From Prevotellaceae bacterium MN60 (lineage in GTDB: Bacteria; Bacteroidota; Bacteroidia; Bacteroidales; Bacteroidaceae): a DNA stretch of 64,000 nucleotides. The notes beneath the pieces are model-generated. The model saw only the letters and a program-made list of their open reading frames with translations. It made no database searches and was not told where the DNA came from. The DNA is taken from contig FZQZ01000010.1 in NCBI GenBank assembly GCA_900199555.1, positions 1 through 64,000 of the forward strand, in the 5' to 3' direction. Shown here piece after piece: positions 1 through 7,412 of the stretch. Position 1 is the first letter of the stretch, and every line of letters starts with the position of its first letter. Both the position numbers and the translations under genes were made by a program.

Positions 1-827
1 ACAGTCTGGGGGACAACAACGGCGGCACCGCAAACCTGCTTGCTGACGTCGTCAGTAACAACCGTCGCAACAGTAATGGTGTCAGGATCACTGGCATTAG
101 AGAGCATCAGCTCACGCTCAGCATACGTTGCCATCGTGTTGGCCTTGTCAGGACGGAACTGGACCTTGGTCTTGACACCCAGCAACTCGACAGTGGCCCT
201 GGCGGAAGACGATGCGTCCGTCAGATTGTCGGCAGTAAGACCGCTGCCGGCTATCAGAGCCACCTCCACCTGCGACAGCAGATGCTTAAACTCAAGGGCC
301 ACAGGCTCACTCGTAGGAACCACATTGCGGTTGACGGCATACACCAGGTCAGACAGCTGATAGTCGTTGTCCGTTATCTGTGTCGTCTTGATGGTATGCG
401 TCAACACCTCAGGCCATTCGGAGCCGACAACCTCACTGGTCTCTTCCACAAAGTCCTCACTGAAACTGCCGTGCAGCGTATAGAAGCTTACCTTGTTATA
501 GGCCGGGAACATCTTCGTGGTATTCGTGGAAAAGCGAGTCGTAGTACTCGATACGGTGAGCTGCCATGCATTGAAGTACGTGGTTGTCTCATCGTCCTGA
601 TCATCATACATGTCAGCCCACACCCAGAATTTCTGACCCATGTTATAGGTAGTGAAGCTACCATAGGCACGCGTCACATCAGCATCCAGACCAGTAAGAT
701 TGCTCGTAAAGCGAATCTCGTGGCGGACTGCTTCCTTAACAGAGGGCTCCTCGACATTGCTACAGCCACTCAGAGACGCAAGCGCCAGGACTGTGGCAGA
801 GAGGAATGTTAATCTGATATATTTCAT
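1..827 (-). CDS. Fimbrillin-like lipoprotein, 3' end beyond the window
   Basis: The reading frame is open from an ATG at 827 to the left edge, so at least 275 residues are present and the C-terminus is missing. It begins with a lipoprotein signal peptide whose lipobox ends LSGC (Cys22). A TRAY motif near residue 53 resembles the Arg site where type V pilins are processed in Porphyromonas. The segment FKHLLSQVEV is the typical fimbrillin beta-strand signature. It is the fifth and last visible pilin-like gene of the leftward operon, 22 nt after the previous gene. Inferred role: minor or tip subunit of a Mfa/Fim-type surface fibre. The gene is GC-richer than the two pilin genes nearest the promoter. 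Confidence 0.85.
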   Translation of the reverse strand, partial: MKYIRLTFLSATVLALASLSGCSNVEEPSVKEAVRHEIRFTSNLTGLDADVTRAYGSFTTYNMGQKFWVWADMYDDQDDETTTYFNAWQLTVSSTTTRFSTNTTKMFPAYNKVSFYTLHGSFSEDFVEETSEVVGSEWPEVLTHTIKTTQITDNDYQLSDLVYAVNRNVVPTSEPVALEFKHLLSQVEVALIAGSGLTADNLTDASSSARATVELLGVKTKVQFRPDKANTMATYAERELMLSNASDPDTITVATVVTDDVSKQVCGAAVVVPQT

Positions 828-849
828 AATCCTGTTTCCTTTCTATTCG

Positions 850-1776
850 TTATTGTTCCATGTCGGCATGAGTTGTAACCACATTGCTACCATCTTCCTC
901 GTCAGACCAAGGATGCATCGTATAGGTCACATCCAGACTGTTCTGGTTGACGGTAATCACAAACTTGTACTCATGGCCAGACTTGAAGTTCAGCGTCTGT
1001 GTACTATAATAGTAGATAACATCGCGGTTGGCAAGTCTGATACGGAAGAAGCGGCAGGGATCGATATCCTGCGGAGGAATAATACAACTCTGCTGTGTGC
1101 TGCAGTCGTCGGTAACGGCTATTGTACCACGCGAGCCATGAACATCGCCCAACTGACCAGTGACACCAGAGAAATAGATGTCGCGATAGACATTATAAAG
1201 CGTCACGGAAGAATTCTTGATGTTCGGGCTGCCGGTACCGGATACCACCTGTATTGAAATCTTCGTCATCAGATGCTTGAACTGAAGCGTCTGGACCTGG
1301 GAGGTCGGGGCGGGTATCGTGTCAGTAGCAACCATCAGGTCGCTGGCCTTGTAGGCCAGGTTGGTCTTCTGCTCAGCTTCCACACTGAACGTGGTGGCGG
1401 CATTGGTCACTGCGGTGGGATAGATTGCAAGCACCGTAATGCCGCGGCCGTTGGTGGGGAAGTAGGGATAGGTGTTATTCTGAGGAGAAAGGGCACCGGA
1501 GGCATTGGTCGTCGTATAGACCAGAGGCGAATATTTCGTCGTCACCGTCTGACCGCCGGTAGTGATCTCCTTCAGATATATATTAATGGCGGCACCCTTC
1601 TCGAACTGACTGTTCTGCAAGCCACTGCTGGCACGCGTCAGGTTCTCAACACCGGCACGGAGCATAATGGGGATGCCACTGTCATGATCTGTGTCAGCAA
1701 TGGGACCCTCATCACTGCTGTTGCAGCCAGTGAGAAAAAGAAGGGCGGAAGCCATATATAAAAGGATATTTCTCAT
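850..1776 (-). CDS. Fimbrillin-like lipoprotein (308 aa)
   Basis: The N-terminus is a short lipoprotein signal with LTGC (Cys18). A TRAS motif near residue 48 could be the processing Arg. The middle contains FKHLMTKISI, the fimbrillin-family core strand, and the C-terminus has the common GHEYKFVITVN strand. The length of about 300 aa suits accessory or anchor fimbrillins (Mfa2/FimB-like families). It lies in the leftward operon between two related genes. Which pilus position it occupies cannot be read from the sequence. Family assignment rests on these motifs only. Confidence 0.85.
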   Translation of the reverse strand: MRNILLYMASALLFLTGCNSSDEGPIADTDHDSGIPIMLRAGVENLTRASSGLQNSQFEKGAAINIYLKEITTGGQTVTTKYSPLVYTTTNASGALSPQNNTYPYFPTNGRGITVLAIYPTAVTNAATTFSVEAEQKTNLAYKASDLMVATDTIPAPTSQVQTLQFKHLMTKISIQVVSGTGSPNIKNSSVTLYNVYRDIYFSGVTGQLGDVHGSRGTIAVTDDCSTQQSCIIPPQDIDPCRFFRIRLANRDVIYYYSTQTLNFKSGHEYKFVITVNQNSLDVTYTMHPWSDEEDGSNVVTTHADMEQ

Positions 1777-1827
1777 AATCGTAATTTGTTTTGTTTATAT
1801 TTATCTTTTCTCTTGTAGAAACCCCGT

Positions 1828-3042
1828 TTATGGATTTGTCTCGCGAGGATCGTCGGAATTCATCATCGTCACATGCTGTATCCAGTCATCCAGCCCAGTA
1901 TCCATCAGGATGGTTACACCGTCGGTAGCGACACCGTCAATCGTCTCATGCTGATTCCATGGCGTAATCTGAGAGCGCACGGTCAGCTTCGTCAGTGACG
2001 TAATGTCAAGCGTATAGGTGACCTTCTTGCCTTGCACCCACTCCTTGCCGGCAAGGCTGGCACTGAGCACATGGTCGTCACCGCCACAGTTAATGGTTAC
2101 CTCAAGCATAGCATCGGCGGGAAGCGTCTGCGGAAGCATCAGGAAGGCGTTCTCGTCAGTCATCACAGGCTGCGGAACAACTACGACTTCCGTGCCCTCA
2201 AGCTTCGTCTTGGTCAGCGTAACCTTCTGGCTCAGCTCAGCAGAAAAGTCCGAGTAGTCGTCAGGATACTCGTCATAAGGCTTGGCATCCCAACCGTCTA
2301 TGCGGTACTCACGAAGCAGGTTGCCTGTTAACGGGTCGGTCAGGAAGGTGCCAGGATTGGCGGGGTCTTCTACATATTCCTCGGTCTCGCTGAGATGGTA
2401 GTTGTTCTTGTCCAACACCTTCTTCAGCGTTATCTTCACAATACGGCCGTTTTCACTGCACTTGCCTACCTGGAACTTCACTGCTGTCAGCAGGTGGCTC
2501 ATCTTGATGGTAATCTCACTGGCCTTACGAAGGTCCTGAGAGGCTATGTCGCCGACAGAGCGGCCGGCCAGCAAGTCAACCTGATCTTCCAGATCCTTAG
2601 GCACAGTATAGGTGAAGTCGGGAGCACCCTGAGCCTCAGGAACAGAGAACTCCACAACGTCAGAGATACCGAAAGGATAGTAGGCATAGAAACGCATCAG
2701 ATAGCCAGGATCAGGCTGATCAAACGTATTTACCGTCTGCCAGTAAGTACCGTTAAACTGCATTTCCTCATCATACATAAAGTTCGGACCGGTAGTACCC
2801 CAATCTTCAAATAGGTAGGCAAAGAGACCCACACTCTCGTCCATATCGTTGCTCACATAACCGCGGGTATCATCATAGCCGTCAAAAGACAACGCAAAGC
2901 GAAGCGGGTTCGCCTTCAAAGTGGAAGGCGAAGCGCCGCTGTCGTCTGACGTACAGGATACCAGCGAGACGGAGCAACAGCACACAACCACCACTGACAT
3001 AAATGCCAGCGACAGGACTCTGAATGTTTGCTCTTTTCTCAT
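1828..3042 (-). CDS. Fimbrillin-like lipoprotein (404 aa)
   Basis: The start chosen is the ATG at 3042 because the signal peptide MRKEQTFRVL... follows directly; an in-frame ATG at 3069 would add nine non-signal residues. The hydrophobic segment ends in LVSC (Cys30), a lipobox. DTRGY near residue 60 is a candidate Arg processing site. IKMSHLLTAVKFQVG matches the conserved fimbrillin core strand, and the C-terminal part reads GKKVTYTLDI, as in FimA-type pilins. It is the third pilin-like gene of the operon and follows the 48-aa peptide gene. Its base composition is visibly GC-richer than the two upstream pilin genes. Confidence 0.85.
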   Translation of the reverse strand: MRKEQTFRVLSLAFMSVVVVCCCSVSLVSCTSDDSGASPSTLKANPLRFALSFDGYDDTRGYVSNDMDESVGLFAYLFEDWGTTGPNFMYDEEMQFNGTYWQTVNTFDQPDPGYLMRFYAYYPFGISDVVEFSVPEAQGAPDFTYTVPKDLEDQVDLLAGRSVGDIASQDLRKASEITIKMSHLLTAVKFQVGKCSENGRIVKITLKKVLDKNNYHLSETEEYVEDPANPGTFLTDPLTGNLLREYRIDGWDAKPYDEYPDDYSDFSAELSQKVTLTKTKLEGTEVVVVPQPVMTDENAFLMLPQTLPADAMLEVTINCGGDDHVLSASLAGKEWVQGKKVTYTLDITSLTKLTVRSQITPWNQHETIDGVATDGVTILMDTGLDDWIQHVTMMNSDDPRETNP

Positions 3043-3079
3043 TGTTATTCGGATTTTAATATTATTCAACTAGTAATGA

Positions 3080-3226
3080 CTATTCATCGTCTTCTGGATC
3101 TTCAATATTACCACGGCCACCAATAGTAGCACCGATGCCCATTTCTCCACTACCAGCCAGAAGAGTCACTGATTCTAATTTCACAGCCTTCATTGAAGGA
3201 ATCATATAATTTTTCTTAGTTTTCAT
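3080..3226 (-). CDS. 48-residue peptide of unknown function within the fimbrillin operon
   Basis: An ATG at 3226 opens a 49-codon frame ending TAG at 3080. The product is a lysine-rich start (MKTKKNYMIPSMKAV), then VKLESVTLLAGSGEMG, then a Gly-rich middle and an acidic tail (EDPEDDE). No signal peptide or membrane segment is seen. The pattern of basic N-terminus, Tyr-x-x-Pro, alternating hydrophobics and LLAGSG recalls small Bacteroidetes peptides and also Gly-type leader peptides cut after small residues; this comparison is from memory. Spacing is 33 nt after the upstream pilin gene and 37 nt before the next, so it is probably co-transcribed. Codon use is AT-rich like its upstream neighbours. 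Function unknown. Confidence 0.65.
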   Translation of the reverse strand: MKTKKNYMIPSMKAVKLESVTLLAGSGEMGIGATIGGRGNIEDPEDDE

Positions 3227-3259
3227 ATTTTTTCTATTTTATTTGTTATTTACTATTTT

Positions 3260-4423
3260 TTATAATGTGATGGTTACGGAATTATCCGTATCATCTACCC
3301 AGTCCTCCGTGCTATAGATTCCGCCTTGAACACCTTCGATTGAAGTATTTTCCAAATTAGAGTCACCAGAGTATTCCTTTAGGAAGTCATTACCTTCTTT
3401 TGTATAACCTCCTGTAAATTCTATAGAAACAGCCTTCGTAGTACCAAAAGGCTGACTTTTGGTAACCCATGAAGCGCTATTAATCGGATAGTATACTTCA
3501 GCCCAAGTTGTAGATGTACATCCTATATAACTACCATCGTCTTTCTTGGTAATACGGCACTTCACAGAAGCATAGGCCTGCTTATTGGCATCAGCCTCTT
3601 CAAAGCTTTTCCCCTCAGCAAACTTAAACAATGTTGGATTCTGGGGCATCACGAATAGCAAGCTATCAGTATGATGAAGCGTCACTGTCTTTTTATAAGT
3701 TAGCAATGAGTCTTTAGGAAGAATAAACTCATAGTCAGCATATGCATCATCAAGTGTCCATGAACCTGTATTCGCTTTGTTATTGTCCATTGTAAACGTG
3801 CCAGTAGACTTCAAATTATGTAATTTAACACTATGAATTGTTACATCTATATCAGCATTACTTAACTTGGAAGTAAAACGCAGATAACAAAAAATATGTT
3901 TAAAATTAAACTTAACAATATTGTTTGTTGCCTTACGAGTCTGAGCCATTATGCTAGAGAACATATAGTCTGTCTGCAGAGAATTTACCGTAGGCATTGT
4001 TAATTTAATATACTTCTCTGTTTGCTGCATCTTTGAACTTGTAACCAAACCGCCACTAAATCCAGGTGCCATCGCATAGAAGTCAACAGCACGTGTTGCG
4101 CTTGGATACTGGACTGCTTTAGATTTCTTCCAAGCATCTCCAGGCTTATCGCGTGTCAAGATACTATTATTCAGATATAACGTTTTTTTGTCATTATAGA
4201 AGCCATAAATCGCATACCTCGTAAGAGAGGGACCAGCCACATAGGCTCCACGAGTTACATCCTCGCCGATTTGAATGACAGCCTCTTGTTCGTCATTATC
4301 TGCCAACAATCCACTAGCCTCAGGATCAAGTCCATCCGCACAGCTGATAGCTGTAGTAAGGAGGAAGCCCAAAAAGGCAGCCCCTCCACCCCTCGGAGAA
4401 TGATTATATATTGACTTTATCAT
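3260..4423 (-). CDS. Fimbrillin-like lipoprotein (387 aa)
   Basis: The signal peptide ends TAISC (Cys28), a lipobox. DVTRGAY near residue 58 is a candidate Arg-processing site. KFNFKHIFCYLRF is the fimbrillin core strand, and the protein ends in a short strand (NSVTITL) of the type used in strand exchange between pilin subunits. It is second in the operon, 40 nt after the first gene. The gene is AT-rich, like the first gene and unlike the three distal pilin genes. The N-terminus is odd: the signal peptide begins with a polar, Gly-rich stretch (HSPRGGG) before its hydrophobic core. Confidence 0.85.
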   Translation of the reverse strand: MIKSIYNHSPRGGGAAFLGFLLTTAISCADGLDPEASGLLADNDEQEAVIQIGEDVTRGAYVAGPSLTRYAIYGFYNDKKTLYLNNSILTRDKPGDAWKKSKAVQYPSATRAVDFYAMAPGFSGGLVTSSKMQQTEKYIKLTMPTVNSLQTDYMFSSIMAQTRKATNNIVKFNFKHIFCYLRFTSKLSNADIDVTIHSVKLHNLKSTGTFTMDNNKANTGSWTLDDAYADYEFILPKDSLLTYKKTVTLHHTDSLLFVMPQNPTLFKFAEGKSFEEADANKQAYASVKCRITKKDDGSYIGCTSTTWAEVYYPINSASWVTKSQPFGTTKAVSIEFTGGYTKEGNDFLKEYSGDSNLENTSIEGVQGGIYSTEDWVDDTDNSVTITL

Positions 4424-4463
4424 AATCCTAAGAATTATATATTAATCCTTAATCGTTTCAGAT

Positions 4464-5987
4464 TTAATTATCCATAATCACAACACCAGAGAATACACCG
4501 TCTGGAAAATCTTCTGATACGGCCTGTGACAAGTCAAAGGTAAGATTATACACCTTTCCTGCTTCAAGCTGTTTCGTAGTTTTAGTAAGAGGTATCTGGA
4601 AGGTACATAGATTAGCAGCATGGTTTAAACACTGTGTTAAACGAGCATTATTTAAAGGATCCAAACTATCCCAATTTCCGCCGCCCCAGAATTCATCCGT
4701 ATATGTAAAGTCATTGTAATCAGCATCGCTAGGATCACCATTACGATACGGGCCACCAGGAACATCTGAAGTTTCGTTAAAAATAACACCATGGATCTCT
4801 GCATATACACCACTAGTTTGATCCAACAGAACATCACCGTTATTTTTTGTGAATACTGTTTTACTCAATACTTGTGGAATAATATATAGACCTCCATCTA
4901 TATCATAATTAGGTGCTGTTGGATTATAATTATATTGTACATTACCTTCTGTACCAGTCTTTTTTGCTAAAGGTAACACATATGATAGTTTCTTACCTGC
5001 TGCTGGGCAACGGAAATAATTTGGAACTTTTATTGTCTTTGTTGGATCACTTGGATCAGGATACTGATAACGTGCAGTTTCTGTGGCTAAATTGTTCACA
5101 GTAAACTCTGTTGGAGTTGGGTCGTCAACATCATCTACATTTTCATCAAAAATTTTGTAATTATTATTACCATCTAGTTCGAATTGAGGCAGTTCTACAT
5201 GATATTCAGATTCAGACCCATCTACAGTTGTCCATGTTCCTTTATTATTCAAATTATATTGCTCCGCATTAGCTGTCCATGTTGCAGGAAAGGTGTATTT
5301 TCCCGTAGATTTAATGCCATGTATAGTAATACTCTTAATTATAAAGACTTTGCTTGCATTACTCTCAGTATTTCCTGTCGCATCAAATTTTAAAGTGATT
5401 TGTCCGATTTGTGCCAAAGCATGCTGGAAGGGAAGAGAAACTACACCTCCGTTATCTGTAGACTTCTTACCGATAGCTGCTGCAACAAGCAAATCTTTCT
5501 GGTCATTATAGTTTGTTGGAACTACATAAGTAAAATTACGATCTGTTGCAGCATCCAAATGTTCTGCATCTTGTGTACCTACATCACCATCAGACTCTTC
5601 ATAAAAGGTTGCATCACTTATAGCATAGAAGTCCCAAGTGCCATCTTCCCATAAAAGATTTGAACCATTGGTAAATTCACCTGTATATCCAGTTCCACCA
5701 TCTGATGTATTGTCAAACACCACGCCAGAACTAGAGCCATTCTCATATGTACCTAACCAACGAGTAGTACCACCATTGGCAACACTATACAAAGAGAAAG
5801 AAGGAAGAGAGGTTGCAGTCCAGTCTGTACCACGAGTCGCATCTGTAACCTTAATAGTCAGAGGAGTTCCCTCATCAACAGTTTCCTCTGGTGCGGTGGG
5901 AGCCTGCACCAAATCATCATTACTTGAGCATGCCACGAAGGCAGCAGAAATAGCCACAAAGGCTGACATAACTAGAATTTTCTTCAT
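4464..5987 (-). CDS. Fimbrillin-like major pilin candidate (507 aa)
   Basis: The start is the ATG at 5987 (an ATG two codons earlier at 5993 is the alternative). The signal peptide MKKILVMSAFVAISAAFVAC is a clear lipoprotein signal with Cys20. ATRGTDW near residue 52 is the candidate Arg site exposed on pilin maturation. LPFQHALAQIGQITLKF is the core strand, and the C-terminal GKVYNLTFDLSQ... region matches FimA-like pilins. It is the largest pilin-like gene and the first after the invertible promoter, so it is the best candidate for the main structural subunit. The mRNA leader of about 85 nt would contain one of the 19-bp inverted repeats. Confidence 0.85.
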   Translation of the reverse strand: MKKILVMSAFVAISAAFVACSSNDDLVQAPTAPEETVDEGTPLTIKVTDATRGTDWTATSLPSFSLYSVANGGTTRWLGTYENGSSSGVVFDNTSDGGTGYTGEFTNGSNLLWEDGTWDFYAISDATFYEESDGDVGTQDAEHLDAATDRNFTYVVPTNYNDQKDLLVAAAIGKKSTDNGGVVSLPFQHALAQIGQITLKFDATGNTESNASKVFIIKSITIHGIKSTGKYTFPATWTANAEQYNLNNKGTWTTVDGSESEYHVELPQFELDGNNNYKIFDENVDDVDDPTPTEFTVNNLATETARYQYPDPSDPTKTIKVPNYFRCPAAGKKLSYVLPLAKKTGTEGNVQYNYNPTAPNYDIDGGLYIIPQVLSKTVFTKNNGDVLLDQTSGVYAEIHGVIFNETSDVPGGPYRNGDPSDADYNDFTYTDEFWGGGNWDSLDPLNNARLTQCLNHAANLCTFQIPLTKTTKQLEAGKVYNLTFDLSQAVSEDFPDGVFSGVVIMDN

Positions 5988-6045
5988 AATCATTTTTATT
6001 TTTAGTTATATTAAAATTATTAATCTATCTCCTCATATATATTTA

Positions 6046-6064
6046 CACCTCCTATTAAGAGGTG
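6046..6064 (+). repeat. Left 19-bp inverted repeat of the invertible segment
   Basis: CACCTCCTATTAAGAGGTG is the exact reverse complement of 6195-6213. Each copy is itself a near-palindrome: 6-bp arms CACCTC/GAGGTG around seven bases. This is the form expected for a tyrosine-recombinase core site. Identity stops at the edges of the 19 bp. Confidence 0.9.
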
Positions 6065-6194
6065 AAGGCTTTCTGCGGGCAAATATAGAGATTATTTTTT
6101 AATTCTGCAAATTTTTTTAAGATTATTTTTATTTTCTCGTCAAATTCTGCTAATTCGTCGATGAAATTGAACAATTTGTAAGTAATAACGTATA
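6065..6194. promoter_or_regulatory. 130-bp invertible promoter segment
   Basis: Between the two 19-bp inverted repeats lies AT-rich DNA with one good Bacteroidetes promoter. On the minus strand the -7 box TATATTTGC is at 6087-6079 and a -33 TTTG at 6111-6108, 20 nt apart. As drawn it fires leftward into the fimbrillin operon (ON). Inversion would move the -7 box to 6172-6180 facing right, toward the recombinase gene, leaving the pilin genes without this promoter. Inverted repeats, promoter placement and a neighbouring recombinase fit known Bacteroidetes phase-variable promoters; inversion itself is inferred. Confidence 0.85.
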
Positions 6195-6213
6195 CACCTC
6201 TTAATAGGAGGTG
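6195..6213 (+). repeat. Right 19-bp inverted repeat of the invertible segment
   Basis: CACCTCTTAATAGGAGGTG is the perfect partner of the copy at 6046-6064. It lies 168 bp before the recombinase start codon. Confidence 0.9.
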
Positions 6214-6270
6214 AAGTTTATTTTTTGCACTTCTTTAGGTAACGAACACAAATCGAACAAACCATACAAA

Positions 6271-6300
6271 TAAAATCTGTGTTATCTATAAAATCTGTGT
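6271..6300 (+). repeat. 12-bp direct repeat upstream of the recombinase
   Basis: TAAAATCTGTGT occurs at 6271-6282 and again at 6289-6300, an 18-bp period. The pair sits between the right inverted repeat and the recombinase promoter. It could be an operator or an accessory-protein site; this is a guess from position only. Confidence 0.6.
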
Positions 6301-6332
6301 GAGATTAATTCATTCGTGTTCAAAAAAAGATG

Positions 6333-6340
6333 TACCTTTG
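6333..6340 (+). promoter_or_regulatory. Putative promoter of the recombinase gene
   Basis: TACCTTTG is a perfect Bacteroidetes -7 box about 40 nt before the ATG at 6381. No convincing -33 TTTG stands at 19-20 nt, so strength is uncertain. Confidence 0.55.
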
Positions 6341-6380
6341 TATGCTTTAACACACTTAATACCTAAAGGAAATAATTGCT

Positions 6381-7412
6381 ATGATTAAATTTAGTTTTCA
6401 GGTTAGTTTCTCATGGGGAAACCGATGGTTTCCACGTAGGAAACCATCGGTTTCCTGCAAAGAAAGCAATAAGAAGATAGCGGAATGCGCAGAACTGGCA
6501 ATGGAAGAGTTGAGCAGGCGAAGAGCAAAAAGCACCATTGATAATTATCAAACGGCTCTGCGCTCGCTACTGGCATACACGAGAAAGGATATCTGCGTAG
6601 AAGATATAGATACGGCTCTGATGGAGGGCTATCAGCGATGGCTGCAGATGAGAGGTGTGAGCAGGAATACAAGTTCCTGCTATATGCGCTCACTGAGAGC
6701 ATTGATACACCACATCAATCCGGAAACTGACTACAAAGAGACGTTCAAAAATGTATTTACAGGAAACGAGAAAACGGAGAAGAGAGCAATAACAATGGAG
6801 GAGATTAGGAGGATGGGGAGCCCCTTCCCGACCTCCCCCCACTGGGGGAGGAGTAAAGAGCCGAGAAGAGAAAGAGCATTGGAAATGGCGAGGGATTTCT
6901 TCTTGTTTAGCTTTTGTGCGCTAGGTATGCCTTTCGTGGACCTGGCATTTTTGAAGCAGTCACAGGTGAAAGACGGATATATAGAATACAGGCGACATAA
7001 GACGGGACAACGCGTGAAAGTGAAGATAGAGCCGCTAATGCAACATATTATTAATAGGTACGCGCGAGAGGATAGTCCCTATCTCTTCCCTATCCTAACA
7101 AATCAGAATCCACAAGGGGCAATGAGGGAATATGAGCGCAAACGCAGTAAATACAACAGACTGCTAAGACAGTATGCAAAAAAAACTATGCTTCCCCACC
7201 TGACGTCGTATGTGGCACGACACTCGTGGGCAAGCATAGCTTATAGCAATAATGTAGCGCTACCCATCATCTCGAAAGCGATGGGACACACCTCTACACA
7301 AACGACATTAATCTACATCAGCGAAATCAATGACCATAAGATAGAGGAGGCGAATGATAGAATCATAAAACCTCTTTTAGATAGGCAATGTCAGCACAAA
7401 GCGACAGCCTGA
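6381..7412 (+). CDS. Tyrosine recombinase, likely the local promoter invertase
   Basis: The 343-aa protein has an N-terminal SAM-like core-binding domain (about 35-125) and a C-terminal catalytic domain. The Bacteroidetes-type box SYVARHSWASIAYS carries the second catalytic Arg, GHTSTQTTLIYIS carries the histidine and the tyrosine nucleophile, and RRHKTGQ holds the hairpin Lys. In the first-Arg box, where relatives usually read TRGMSFVD, this protein reads ALGMPFVD, so an expected catalytic Arg looks absent. Two inserts lie in frame: residues 13-25 come from a 17-bp inverted repeat and about 147-157 from a GC-rich hairpin repeat. The gene ends 36 bp inside the convergent gene at 7377. Context suggests it flips the adjacent promoter. 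Confidence 0.85.
   Translation: MIKFSFQVSFSWGNRWFPRRKPSVSCKESNKKIAECAELAMEELSRRRAKSTIDNYQTALRSLLAYTRKDICVEDIDTALMEGYQRWLQMRGVSRNTSSCYMRSLRALIHHINPETDYKETFKNVFTGNEKTEKRAITMEEIRRMGSPFPTSPHWGRSKEPRRERALEMARDFFLFSFCALGMPFVDLAFLKQSQVKDGYIEYRRHKTGQRVKVKIEPLMQHIINRYAREDSPYLFPILTNQNPQGAMREYERKRSKYNRLLRQYAKKTMLPHLTSYVARHSWASIAYSNNVALPIISKAMGHTSTQTTLIYISEINDHKIEEANDRIIKPLLDRQCQHKATA
6417..6455. repeat. Perfect 17-bp inverted repeat inside the recombinase 5' coding region
   Basis: GGAAACCGATGGTTTCC (6417-6433) and its exact reverse complement (6439-6455) are separated by ACGTA. Each half is a pair of 7-mers, GGAAACC and GGTTTCC, around three bases. The mRNA could fold into a strong hairpin about 35 nt after the start codon. 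Confidence 0.9.
6820..6851. repeat. GC-rich hairpin repeat inserted in frame in the recombinase
   Basis: CCTCCCCC at 6832-6839 pairs with GGGGGAGG at 6844-6851. The stretch aligns with intergenic repeats at 51321-51350 and 51510-51529, so it looks like a copy of a dispersed element. It encodes SPFPTSPHWGR, which does not resemble a domain sequence. Confidence 0.7.

Noticed and set aside
282..812. Plus-strand frame of 176 codons at the left edge
   Set aside because: It is antisense to a fimbrillin gene with signal peptide, lipobox and family motifs that is open to the window edge.
6046..6213. A CRISPR array or attachment site of an integrated phage
   Set aside because: Only two repeats, in inverted orientation, around a promoter; no phage genes near. 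A promoter inversion site explains it better.
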